From Alcaligenaceae bacterium 429 (GTDB lineage Bacteria > Pseudomonadota > Gammaproteobacteria > Burkholderiales > Burkholderiaceae_B): a stretch of DNA of 40,075 nt. The translations under genes were made by a program, and so were the position numbers. The notes below the pieces were generated by a model. The model was not told where the DNA came from. It did no database searches and saw only the letters and a list, made by a program, of their open reading frames with translations. The stretch lies in NCBI GenBank assembly GCA_004791645.1, contig SRSN01000005.1, positions 1 through 40,075 of the forward strand, given 5' to 3'. Below are positions 33,672 to 40,075 of the stretch, piece by piece (the first letter of the stretch is position 1; every line of letters begins with the position of its first letter).

Positions 33672-34730
33672 CGCACCACCAGCTGCTACGTTAGCACTAG
33701 GCGTAAGCCCCAAATGTGTCCATGCCATACGGGTAGCGGTACGCCCACGGGGGGTGCGTTGCATAAACCCATGTTGAATCAGATAGGGTTCTATCACGTC
33801 TTCGATAGTGTCGCGTTCTTCGCCAATGGCCGCAGCCAAGCTGTCTACGCCTACAGGGCCGCCATCAAAACGATGAATGATGGCTTCCAGTAATTTTCTG
33901 TCCATTAAGTCTAAGCCTAATGGGTCAACTTCTAGCAATGCTAGGGCATCGTTAGCCGTTTGTGAGCTGATCGTGCCATTGGCTTTGACGTCAGCGTAGT
34001 CACGTACACGACGCAGTAAGCGGTTAGCGATACGTGGTGTGCCACGAGAGCGTCGGGCAATTTCTTGAGCGCCGTCACCCACACATTCCACATTCAATAA
34101 GCGTGCGCTGCGCTCCACAATATGCTGTAGATCGGCAGTGTTGTAGAACTCTAGTCTAGAGACAATGCCAAAGCGGTCACGCAATGGGTTGGTGAGCATG
34201 CCAGCGCGCGTGGTAGCGCCTACTAAAGTGAAGGGCTGCAAATCGATTTTGACGCTGCGGGCGGCCGGGCCATCGCCAATCATAATGTCGATTTGATAGT
34301 CTTCCATGGCGGGGTAGAGGATTTCTTCTACCACGGGCGATAGTCGGTGGATTTCATCGATGAACAGCACATCGTTTTTATCCAGATTCGTCAGCAAAGC
34401 AGCTAAGTCACCGGGTTTTTCCAGTACAGGGCCAGAGGTTTGGTGCAGACGTACCCCCATTTCTTGCGCCACGATATGCGCTAGCGTGGTTTTACCCAAA
34501 CCCGGAGGGCCAAATAGCAGCACGTGATCCAGTGCTTCGTGACGGCCACGTGCAGCGGTAATGAAGATCTCTAATTGATCGCGTACACGCTGCTGACCTA
34601 CGTAGTCATGTAGCGTTTTAGGGCGTAGTGCGCGTTCGATGGATTCTTCGTTGGGAGACTGTGCAGTAGCCTCAACCATACGAGGTGCTGGGGACGGATC
34701 GCTGCGAAGAGAGTCTGAATAAATGGCCAT
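33660..34730 (-). CDS. ruvB: Holliday junction branch migration ATPase RuvB
   Basis: A 356-residue AAA+ motor of the RuvAB complex. [20 protein letters not shown], Walker [13 protein letters not shown], Walker [13 protein letters not shown], sensor 1 [11 protein letters not shown], arginine finger region [16 protein letters not shown], and the C-terminal winged helix [16 protein letters not shown]. It is full length with a slightly extended N-terminus ([20 protein letters not shown]). It is not adjacent to ruvA: a PLP-enzyme gene on the other strand lies between, so it must have its own promoter here. Confidence 0.98.
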   Translation of the reverse strand: MAIYSDSLRSDPSPAPRMVEATAQSPNEESIERALRPKTLHDYVGQQRVRDQLEIFITAARGRHEALDHVLLFGPPGLGKTTLAHIVAQEMGVRLHQTSGPVLEKPGDLAALLTNLDKNDVLFIDEIHRLSPVVEEILYPAMEDYQIDIMIGDGPAARSVKIDLQPFTLVGATTRAGMLTNPLRDRFGIVSRLEFYNTADLQHIVERSARLLNVECVGDGAQEIARRSRGTPRIANRLLRRVRDYADVKANGTISSQTANDALALLEVDPLGLDLMDRKLLEAIIHRFDGGPVGVDSLAAAIGEERDTIEDVIEPYLIQHGFMQRTPRGRTATRMAWTHLGLTPSANVAAGGALFD

Positions 34731-34867
34731 AGCAGTTCACTGAATGAATACACAGTATGGTACACCAATCACATAGTCCCGTGGGAGTGTCGCGCAAGCC
34801 TCGCTGGTGGCATAATGCTTTACTTATCTGTCTGCTCTATGACAGAGCCATGGGAGAATTTACGAAG

Positions 34868-35872
34868 ATGTATGCTGTGTCGAATGGGCTCGATTTTGAA
34901 GAGATTGAGCGGGCTGAACAGCGTTTAAAAGGTGTGGCGCATCGTACACCGGTATTGCAATCCTCTACCTTGAATGCTTGGTTAGGCGCTGAGGTTTTCT
35001 TTAAATGTGAAAACTTTCAGCGTGTAGGTGCATTTAAGTTTCGAGGGGGTTACAACGCGGTTGCCCGGCTCACGCCGGAGCAGCGAGCGCGAGGCGTCAT
35101 TACGTATTCTTCTGGCAACATGGCACAAGCTGTGGCGTTGGCTGCACGTATGCAAGGCGTGCATGCAACGATAGTGATGCCTGCTGATGCACCACAGGCT
35201 AAAAAAGCGGCCACCCAAGGTTATGGCGCCACTATTGTGGAGTATGACCGTCATCTTGATGATAGAGACAGCCTGACGCGGCAATTGGCCGCTGAGCAAG
35301 GGCTGTATTTCATCCCACCCTTTGGAGATGAAGGCATCATCGCGGGGCAGGGCACCGTAGCAAAAGAGTTATTTGACGATGTAGGCGAACTGGATCAGTT
35401 GTTTGTGCCTATAGGTGGTGGTGGTTTGCTGTCGGGTTCATTACTGTCCGCTAAAGCGTTATCGCCAGCATGCAAGGTGTTTGGGGTAGAGCCAGAACTG
35501 GGTAATGATGCGCAGCAGTCGTTGCGTCAAGGTCAGTTGGTGCGTATTGCTACGCCACAAACTATTGCGGATGGCGCGCAAACGCAGTCCTTATCTACCA
35601 CCACCTTCAATATCATCACGCAGAATGTGACTGACATTGTGACTGTGAGCGATCAGCAGTTGCTCAATATGCTGCGTTTCTTTGCTGAACGTATGAAGAT
35701 GGTAGTAGAGCCTACTGGCTGTTTGGCTGCAGCAGCAGCCGTGCAGGCTGCCGAGCAGATTCGTGGTAAGCGTGTAGGGGTGATAGTCAGTGGTGGTAAT
35801 TTGGATAGCCTGCAGCTATGCAAGTATTTAGCGCTTGGACAGGCTTTGCAGTGCCAACCGGATGCCGTCTGA
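34868..35872 (+). CDS. PLP-dependent threonine dehydratase-like / hydroxyaspartate ammonia-lyase family
   Basis: A fold-type II PLP enzyme of 334 residues. FKFRGGYNA holds the PLP lysine (Lys57); [15 protein letters not shown] is the substrate loop; [20 protein letters not shown] is the phosphate-binding loop; [14 protein letters not shown] and VIVSGGNLD complete the core. There is no ACT domain, as in catabolic threonine/serine dehydratases, serine racemases and threo-3-hydroxyaspartate ammonia-lyases; the text around GVITYSSGN and [15 protein letters not shown] is closest to the last group. Met85 replaces the usual His in SSGNHAQ. ATG 34868 fits homologues (34850 also possible). It lies between ruvA and ruvB on the opposite strand and overlaps ruvA by 45 bases. 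Confidence 0.87.
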   Translation: MYAVSNGLDFEEIERAEQRLKGVAHRTPVLQSSTLNAWLGAEVFFKCENFQRVGAFKFRGGYNAVARLTPEQRARGVITYSSGNMAQAVALAARMQGVHATIVMPADAPQAKKAATQGYGATIVEYDRHLDDRDSLTRQLAAEQGLYFIPPFGDEGIIAGQGTVAKELFDDVGELDQLFVPIGGGGLLSGSLLSAKALSPACKVFGVEPELGNDAQQSLRQGQLVRIATPQTIADGAQTQSLSTTTFNIITQNVTDIVTVSDQQLLNMLRFFAERMKMVVEPTGCLAAAAAVQAAEQIRGKRVGVIVSGGNLDSLQLCKYLALGQALQCQPDAV

Positions 35873-36412
35873 TACCGACACGTCTTCGGGTAGAGCTTTA
35901 AGTGCTTTGCTGGCTTCGGTGTTGTTGTAACCCAGAGCGAGCAAGGCATTCAGAATGTCACTGCGTTCGTTATGTGCCTGCTCAGGCAGGTTGGCAGCAA
36001 TCGCGCTGTCTGCAGAAAATTTCCCACGCAATTCCAACAACAAACGCTCTGCTGTTTTTTTGCCAATGCCAGGAACAGTGGTAAGTAGGCTCGCGTCTTG
36101 CTGATGAATGGCAGCCGCTAAATCTTGCACGCTGAGCCCTGACAAAATAGACAAGGCAGTGCGCGCGCCAATGCCGCTTACTTTGATCAAGGTACGGAAT
36201 GCAGCGCGCTCAGAGGCGTTGCCAAAACCGTAGAGTACGTGTGCATCTTCGCGCACCGTGAGGTGGGTAAATAGCGAGATACGGCTGTTCAGTTCACCCA
36301 AATCGTAATAGGTGCTCATGGGTACATCAATGTCGTAGCCCACACCGTTTACATCCACACAAATGGTGGGGGGCTGTTTTTCAATGAGCGTGCCTGTAAT
36401 GCGTCCAATCAT
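35828..36412 (-). CDS. ruvA: Holliday junction DNA helicase subunit RuvA
   Basis: A 194-residue junction-binding protein. [20 protein letters not shown] starts the OB-fold domain I; two helix-hairpin-helix motifs, [13 protein letters not shown] and [16 protein letters not shown], make domain [22 protein letters not shown] is domain III, which contacts RuvB. GGAG lies 5 bases before the ATG, 10 bases after the ruvC stop. The last 45 bases overlap the convergent dehydratase gene. Confidence 0.98.
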   Translation of the reverse strand: MIGRITGTLIEKQPPTICVDVNGVGYDIDVPMSTYYDLGELNSRISLFTHLTVREDAHVLYGFGNASERAAFRTLIKVSGIGARTALSILSGLSVQDLAAAIHQQDASLLTTVPGIGKKTAERLLLELRGKFSADSAIAANLPEQAHNERSDILNALLALGYNNTEASKALKALPEDVSVSDGIRLALQSLSKR

Positions 36413-36422
36413 GAGGACTCCA

Positions 36423-36965
36423 TTAAGAAATCAGTCGGCCTCCGCGTATGCGGGGTGTAGAGCTTGCTTGTTCCAGCTGAATACCTAAACGGTTGGTCAG
36501 TGGATAGTGATGGGCATGGCAGATGGCACATGCTAAGGCATCGGCGGCATCAGGTGCAGGAGGGCCATCCAGACGCAGCAGATGTTGCACCATCATTTGT
36601 ACTTGTTCTTTGGCAGCGTGACCGCGACCTACTGTGGTTTTTTTGATTTGTAGGGCGGTGTATTCCATGACCGGGAGGTTCTTGTCCGCTAAGGCGCACA
36701 GTGCAGCGCCACGGGCTTGCCCCAGTAGTAGGGTAGATTGCGGATTGGCATTGACGAACACGTGTTCAATGGCCGCCTGATCAGGCGTATACAGGCCAAC
36801 GACTTCGCGCACGTTATCCAGAATCACCTTTAAACGCTCTGAGAGAGCTAGCTCAGTGGGCACCACGATGGTGCCACTGGCCACATAGGTCAAGCTGGAC
36901 CCCTGAGCCTCGATCACACCGAAACCGGTACGTCGTAGGCCAGGGTCAATGCCAAGTATGCGCAT
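36423..36965 (-). CDS. ruvC: Crossover junction endodeoxyribonuclease RuvC
   Basis: A 180-residue RNase H-like resolvase of Holliday junctions. [20 protein letters not shown] holds the first catalytic Asp (residue 7), [20 protein letters not shown] the Glu, and [20 protein letters not shown] the C-terminal acidic pair; the basic [15 protein letters not shown] loop contacts DNA. The ATG shares one base with the purH stop (TAATG), so translation is coupled to purH. Confidence 0.98.
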   Translation of the reverse strand: MRILGIDPGLRRTGFGVIEAQGSSLTYVASGTIVVPTELALSERLKVILDNVREVVGLYTPDQAAIEHVFVNANPQSTLLLGQARGAALCALADKNLPVMEYTALQIKKTTVGRGHAAKEQVQMMVQHLLRLDGPPAPDAADALACAICHAHHYPLTNRLGIQLEQASSTPRIRGGRLIS

Positions 36966-38557
36966 TAGTGATAGAAGTGGCGTGTGCCAGTGAAGATCAT
37001 CACAATACCGCGTTCGTTAGCGGCTGCAATTACTTCATCGTCACGGATACTGCCACCGGGTTGAATCACGCAGGTAGCGCCTGCATCAGCAACCACGTCC
37101 AGACCATCACGGAAGGGGAAGAAAGCATCAGATGCAACGGCTGAACCTTGCAGGGTCAGACCAGCGTTAGAGGCTTTAATAGAAGCAATACGTGCGGAAT
37201 CTACGCGGCTCATTTGGCCAGCGCCTACGCCCAATGTCATACCGCCAGCAGTAAACACAATGGCGTTGGATTTCACGTATTTAGCCACGTTCCATGCAAA
37301 CAGCATGTCTTGCAATTGCTGTTCTGTAGGCTGCTTCTCGGAAACCACTTTGAAGTTTTCCACAGCGTCGCGGTAGGTGTCAGGAGTTTGTACCAACCAG
37401 CCGCCGCCCACACGCTTCACGTTGAAGTCGTTATGGGATTGACCATCAGGTACTACCAACACGCGTACGTTTTTCTTCTGAGCCAGAATATCCAGCGCTT
37501 CTGGGGAGTAAGAAGGGGCCAGCAAGACTTCCAAGAACTGAGCGCTGATGGCTGTTGCTGCTGCAGCATCTACGGTACTGTTCAGGGCGATGATGCCACC
37601 AAATGCCGACGTAGGATCAGTTTTCAGAGCTTGTTGGTAGGCTGCCAATGGTGTGTCACCCAAGGCTACGCCGCAAGGGTTGGAGTGCTTAACAATCACA
37701 CATGCGCCAGTGTCAAAACTGCGTACGCATTCCCATGCTGCATCCGCATCGGCAATGTTGTTGTAGGACAGTTCTTTGCCTTGCAACTGTTGGTAGTTGC
37801 CCAGCAAACCACGGCCTACTTCTTGGTCTTTGTAGAAGGCGGCGCTTTGGTGTGGGTTTTCGCCGTAACGCAATGCTTGAGATTGGTGCAATTGCAGGCT
37901 CAATACTTGAGGCCATTCTTCGCGCTCAGGTGTGCTTTCAGCCGCAGGCTCAGGGTTAGTTAGGCTGCTCAGGTAGGATGCAATAGCACCGTCGTAAGAG
38001 GCTGTGTGTGCGTATACTTTGCCAGCCAATTCCAAACGCAATGCGTAGCTGGTACGACCTTCGTCAGCATCCATTTCAGCCAAGATACGGCTGTAATCCA
38101 GAGGGTCGATCACAACGGTTACGCCACCTGCTGGGCTACCGTGGTTTTTCGCCGCTGCACGCAACATAGCTGGGCCGCCAATATCGATGTTTTCGATGGC
38201 ATCGCCAAAACTACAGTCTTTCTTCGCAATGGTTTCGCGAAATGGGTACAAGTTCACTGCCAACAGGTCGATGCGGCTGATGCCGTGCTCTTCCAGTGTT
38301 TTCAGGTGAGTTGCATCGTCACGTCTAGCCAACAGGCCACCGTGAATTTTTGGGTGCAAGGTTTTAACGCGGCCATCCAGAATTTCTGGGGAGCCGGTGT
38401 GCTCGGCCACTTCGGTAACGGACAAGCCGGCTTCTTTCAGCAACTTAGCTGTGCCACCAGTGGAAAGCAGGCGCACACCACGGCTAGCTAGTGCTTGGGC
38501 GAAATCAACAATGCCGGTTTTGTCGGAAACCGAGAGCAAAGCGGTCTGGATTTTCAT
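36965..38557 (-). CDS. purH: Bifunctional AICAR transformylase / IMP cyclohydrolase
   Basis: A 530-residue enzyme that formylates AICAR with 10-formyl-THF and closes the ring to IMP, the last two steps of purine synthesis. The N-terminal IMP cyclohydrolase ([49 protein letters not shown]) is followed by the AICAR transformylase domain with [16 protein letters not shown], the catalytic VKHSNPCG, and [13 protein letters not shown]. Length is standard. It lies between fis and ruvC on one strand. Confidence 0.98.
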   Translation of the reverse strand: MKIQTALLSVSDKTGIVDFAQALASRGVRLLSTGGTAKLLKEAGLSVTEVAEHTGSPEILDGRVKTLHPKIHGGLLARRDDATHLKTLEEHGISRIDLLAVNLYPFRETIAKKDCSFGDAIENIDIGGPAMLRAAAKNHGSPAGGVTVVIDPLDYSRILAEMDADEGRTSYALRLELAGKVYAHTASYDGAIASYLSSLTNPEPAAESTPEREEWPQVLSLQLHQSQALRYGENPHQSAAFYKDQEVGRGLLGNYQQLQGKELSYNNIADADAAWECVRSFDTGACVIVKHSNPCGVALGDTPLAAYQQALKTDPTSAFGGIIALNSTVDAAAATAISAQFLEVLLAPSYSPEALDILAQKKNVRVLVVPDGQSHNDFNVKRVGGGWLVQTPDTYRDAVENFKVVSEKQPTEQQLQDMLFAWNVAKYVKSNAIVFTAGGMTLGVGAGQMSRVDSARIASIKASNAGLTLQGSAVASDAFFPFRDGLDVVADAGATCVIQPGGSIRDDEVIAAANERGIVMIFTGTRHFYH

Positions 38558-38582
38558 GAGAGTAGACGAGAGTAGTTAAGAA

Positions 38583-38822
38583 TCAGGGTTGTAGATTATG
38601 CGATTGCAGCTTTTTGCGCAGCGTGCTGCGGGTAATACCCAGCATTTCGGCTGCTTTGGACTGGTTGCCCTGGGTACGCTCCAGTGCCACTTGAAGAACA
38701 GGGCGTTCGACACAACTGATGACCATGGCCAGCATATCGCGCGGCTCAGATTCGCCTAGGTCAGCAAAATAACGCTCTAGGCGGTCTCTGACAGATTGTT
38801 CTAGTGGGTTGGTAGTAGACAT
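38583..38822 (-). CDS. fis: Nucleoid protein Fis
   Basis: A 79-residue Fis-family DNA-binding protein. The N-terminal helices (PLEQSVRDRLERYFADLGES) and the C-terminal helix-turn-helix (LERTQGNQSKAAEMLGITR then STLRKKLQSHNL) match Fis and the NtrC output domain. ATG 38822 gives the usual short betaproteobacterial length; a TTG at 38849 is unlikely. It lies 38 bases after dusB, the conserved dusB-fis pairing, and is followed by purH after 25 bases. Confidence 0.96.
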   Translation of the reverse strand: MSTTNPLEQSVRDRLERYFADLGESEPRDMLAMVISCVERPVLQVALERTQGNQSKAAEMLGITRSTLRKKLQSHNLQP

Positions 38823-38860
38823 ATTTTCTAAATTGGGTGTAACAGGCAACGCTGTTCCGA

Positions 38861-39871
38861 TCAGGCAACAGCAGGTTCGTTTACAAAAGGTGCAGTAGGA
38901 TCGCGTTGATCAAACCACTGCGATATAGCGTGAAACTGTTCGTGGGTAGTTTCGATCTTGTTAATCTGATCTAACCACGTCCGGATATCCGGAAGATGGG
39001 CGAAATACCACCCTATGTGTTTACGGGCAGTGCGTACTCCCGTGAACTCACCGTAGAAGGCGTAATGGTCTTCTAGGTGTTCCAGCAACACATCGCGCAA
39101 CTCACCAAAGGTGGGTGGGGCGAGGTGCTCGCCATGTTGCAGGTAATGATTAATTTCTCTGAAAATCCAGGGACGGCCTTGGGCTGCCCGGCCGACCATA
39201 ATTGCGTCTGCTTCAGTGTACTGTAGTACGTATTTGGCTTTTTCGGGACTATCGATATCCCCATTAGCAATAAGGGGTATATCTACCTCTTGCTTAACTT
39301 GACGAATGGTGTCGTATTCGGCTTCGCCTTGGTACAGGTCGCAGCGTGTGCGGCCATGTAAGGTGAGTGCTGCAATGCCGCTTTCACGTGCTAAGCGGGC
39401 AATACGCAACGCATTTTTAGACTCTCTATCCCAGCCAGTACGGGTTTTAAGTGTAACCGGTACGTCTAGGGGCTGACAGGCAGCTACAACACTTTCCAAA
39501 ATAGCAGCAATGCGTGGCTCGTCACGCAGCAAGGCGGAGCCGGAGGCAACATTACAGACTTTTTTGACGGGGCACCCCATGTTGATATCAATGATGCGTG
39601 CGCCTTTCTCTATATTGAAGCGAGCGGCTTCAGCCATCATTTCAGGGTCTGAGCCAGCAATTTGTACGGCAATAGGCGCGGTTTCGCCTTGATGGTCTAT
39701 GCGTCTGGAAGTCTTAACGCTATTCCATAGTTTGGGGTTGCTTGCTGCCATCTCTGATACTGCATGCCCAGCCCCCAACGCCTTGCACAGGCGTCGGTAA
39801 GGACGATCCGTTACCCCTGCCATAGGGGCAACAAAGACGGGGTTAGCGAAGGACCAGGAGCCTATATGCAT
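38861..39871 (-). CDS. dusB: tRNA dihydrouridine synthase DusB
   Basis: An FMN-dependent enzyme of 336 residues that reduces U17 in the tRNA D-loop. The TIM barrel has FVAPMAGVTDRPYRRLC, PIAVQIAGSDPEMMAEAARF, IDINMGCPVKKVCNVASGSA with the catalytic Cys loop, LHGRTRCDLYQGEAEYDTI, LIANGDIDSPEKA and MVGRAAQGRPWIFREI, followed by the helical tRNA-binding domain. ATG 39871 (MHIGSWSFANPVF) fits homologues; upstream in-frame codons are not favoured. It heads the dusB-fis-purH-ruvCA run. Confidence 0.97.
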   Translation of the reverse strand: MHIGSWSFANPVFVAPMAGVTDRPYRRLCKALGAGHAVSEMAASNPKLWNSVKTSRRIDHQGETAPIAVQIAGSDPEMMAEAARFNIEKGARIIDINMGCPVKKVCNVASGSALLRDEPRIAAILESVVAACQPLDVPVTLKTRTGWDRESKNALRIARLARESGIAALTLHGRTRCDLYQGEAEYDTIRQVKQEVDIPLIANGDIDSPEKAKYVLQYTEADAIMVGRAAQGRPWIFREINHYLQHGEHLAPPTFGELRDVLLEHLEDHYAFYGEFTGVRTARKHIGWYFAHLPDIRTWLDQINKIETTHEQFHAISQWFDQRDPTAPFVNEPAVA

Positions 39872-39887
39872 AAAACAGAGATAGTGA

Positions 39888-39906
39888 GGCCTGCTCAATG
39901 CAGGCC
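39888..39906. other. Small hairpin between the Ubi hydroxylase and dusB
   Basis: GGCCTGC (39888-39894) pairs with GCAGGCC (39900-39906) around a 5-base loop, just after the upstream gene's stop. On the minus strand it is followed by a pyrimidine-rich stretch but no real T-run, so it is at most a weak terminator. Confidence 0.45.
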
Positions 39907-39911
39907 AAGGT

Positions 39912-40075
39912 TCAGATTCGGGTGCCTTGCAACAGGTGCGTGGCTAAGGTGTTTTTCGTTGCAGCAAACAGGTCCATGCTTAGCAAACCCAAGCCACAGG
40001 CATGTTGTACGAGTGGATTGGTGGTGCTGAAAACACGCGGCAGTATGTCGGTGACACCAAGGGTCAGCCATCGGT
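39912..40075 (-). CDS. UbiH/UbiF/COQ6-family FAD hydroxylase (partial, C-terminus)
   Basis: Reverse-strand frame open from the right edge to a TGA at 39912-39914, 53 residues. It reads RWLTLGVTDILPRVFSTTNP, then LVQHACGLGLLSMDLFAATK, then NTLATHLLQGTRI. The TD-x-L-x-R-x-F-S-x-x-NP-L followed by GLGLL is the usual C-terminal pattern of ubiquinone-biosynthesis hydroxylases of the UbiH/UbiF/VisC family. The FAD-binding N-terminus is outside the window, so the exact ring position hydroxylated cannot be assigned. It is upstream of dusB on the same strand with a 40-base gap. Confidence 0.72.
   Translation of the reverse strand, partial: RWLTLGVTDILPRVFSTTNPLVQHACGLGLLSMDLFAATKNTLATHLLQGTRI

Noticed and set aside
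37148-37963. Long open frame antisense to purH
   Set aside because: Explained by purH codon usage on the other strand; no domain or ribosome-binding site.
1-40075. CRISPR arrays, tRNA/rRNA genes, insertion sequences or prophage
   Set aside because: No regularly spaced repeats, cloverleaf or rRNA sequences, transposase motifs or phage genes were recognised on either strand.

Overview
The window reads as a gene-dense stretch of a betaproteobacterial chromosome (Burkholderiales, most likely Alcaligenaceae or a close relative). Evidence: a dusB-fis-purH-ruvC-ruvA-(ruvB) block typical of betaproteobacteria, a minCDE cluster, a double-length UvrA, an FMN-riboswitch-controlled ribB, and a base composition that looks near 50% GC by eye. 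The genus cannot be fixed from sequence reading alone. No rRNA, tRNA, CRISPR array, transposase or phage gene was seen.

Layout. 1-2225: a siderophore-interacting flavoprotein (cut by the window edge) and a YfcJ-type MFS exporter, divergent from a TetR repressor across a short region with paired operator-like sites. 2222-3246: ribB with a complete FMN riboswitch. 3266-7292: a two-gene operon of a TPP-dependent acetolactate-synthase-like enzyme and glutaryl-CoA dehydrogenase, divergent from a LysR regulator with LysR-type sites between. 7293-7983: the only long gene-free stretch; it carries imperfect repeats. 7984-10701: chaC-pdxH-flavin reductase-purU, nearly gapless. 10842-18992: tcdA converging on the uvrA-pabB-pabC operon. 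19141-20820: a 42-residue highly basic protein with its own promoter and terminator, a GT2 glycosyltransferase and an acidic protein of unknown function. 20989-23566: ettA, an isochorismatase-fold hydrolase and a glycine-zipper lipoprotein. 23741-27469: glnS-minC-minD-minE. 27583-31753: an operon of two cytochrome-bd-like membrane subunits and a ClcB-type chloride channel/antiporter with CBS domains. 31848-39871: recQ, then the dusB-fis-purH-ruvC-ruvA-ruvB block, interrupted between ruvA and ruvB by an oppositely oriented PLP-dependent dehydratase. 39912-40075: the C-terminus of a UbiH/COQ6-family hydroxylase.

The most unusual observation is the bd-like operon at 27583-31753. The subunit I homologue aligns to E. 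coli CydA with few gaps in the conserved membrane segments and keeps the fold and the quinone-loop lysine, yet all four axial haem ligands (His19, His186, Met393, Glu445 in E. coli numbering) are replaced, as are Glu99 and Glu107. Subunit II looks normal. It is co-transcribed with a ClC protein. This suggests a quinone-oxidase-derived membrane complex that no longer binds haem, of unknown function.

Other points of interest: the fused tandem UvrA with four ABC ATPase half-sites, the split ruvAB locus, the shared ribosome-binding/operator inverted repeat at the tetR-MFS divergence, and the repeats at 7304-7885.
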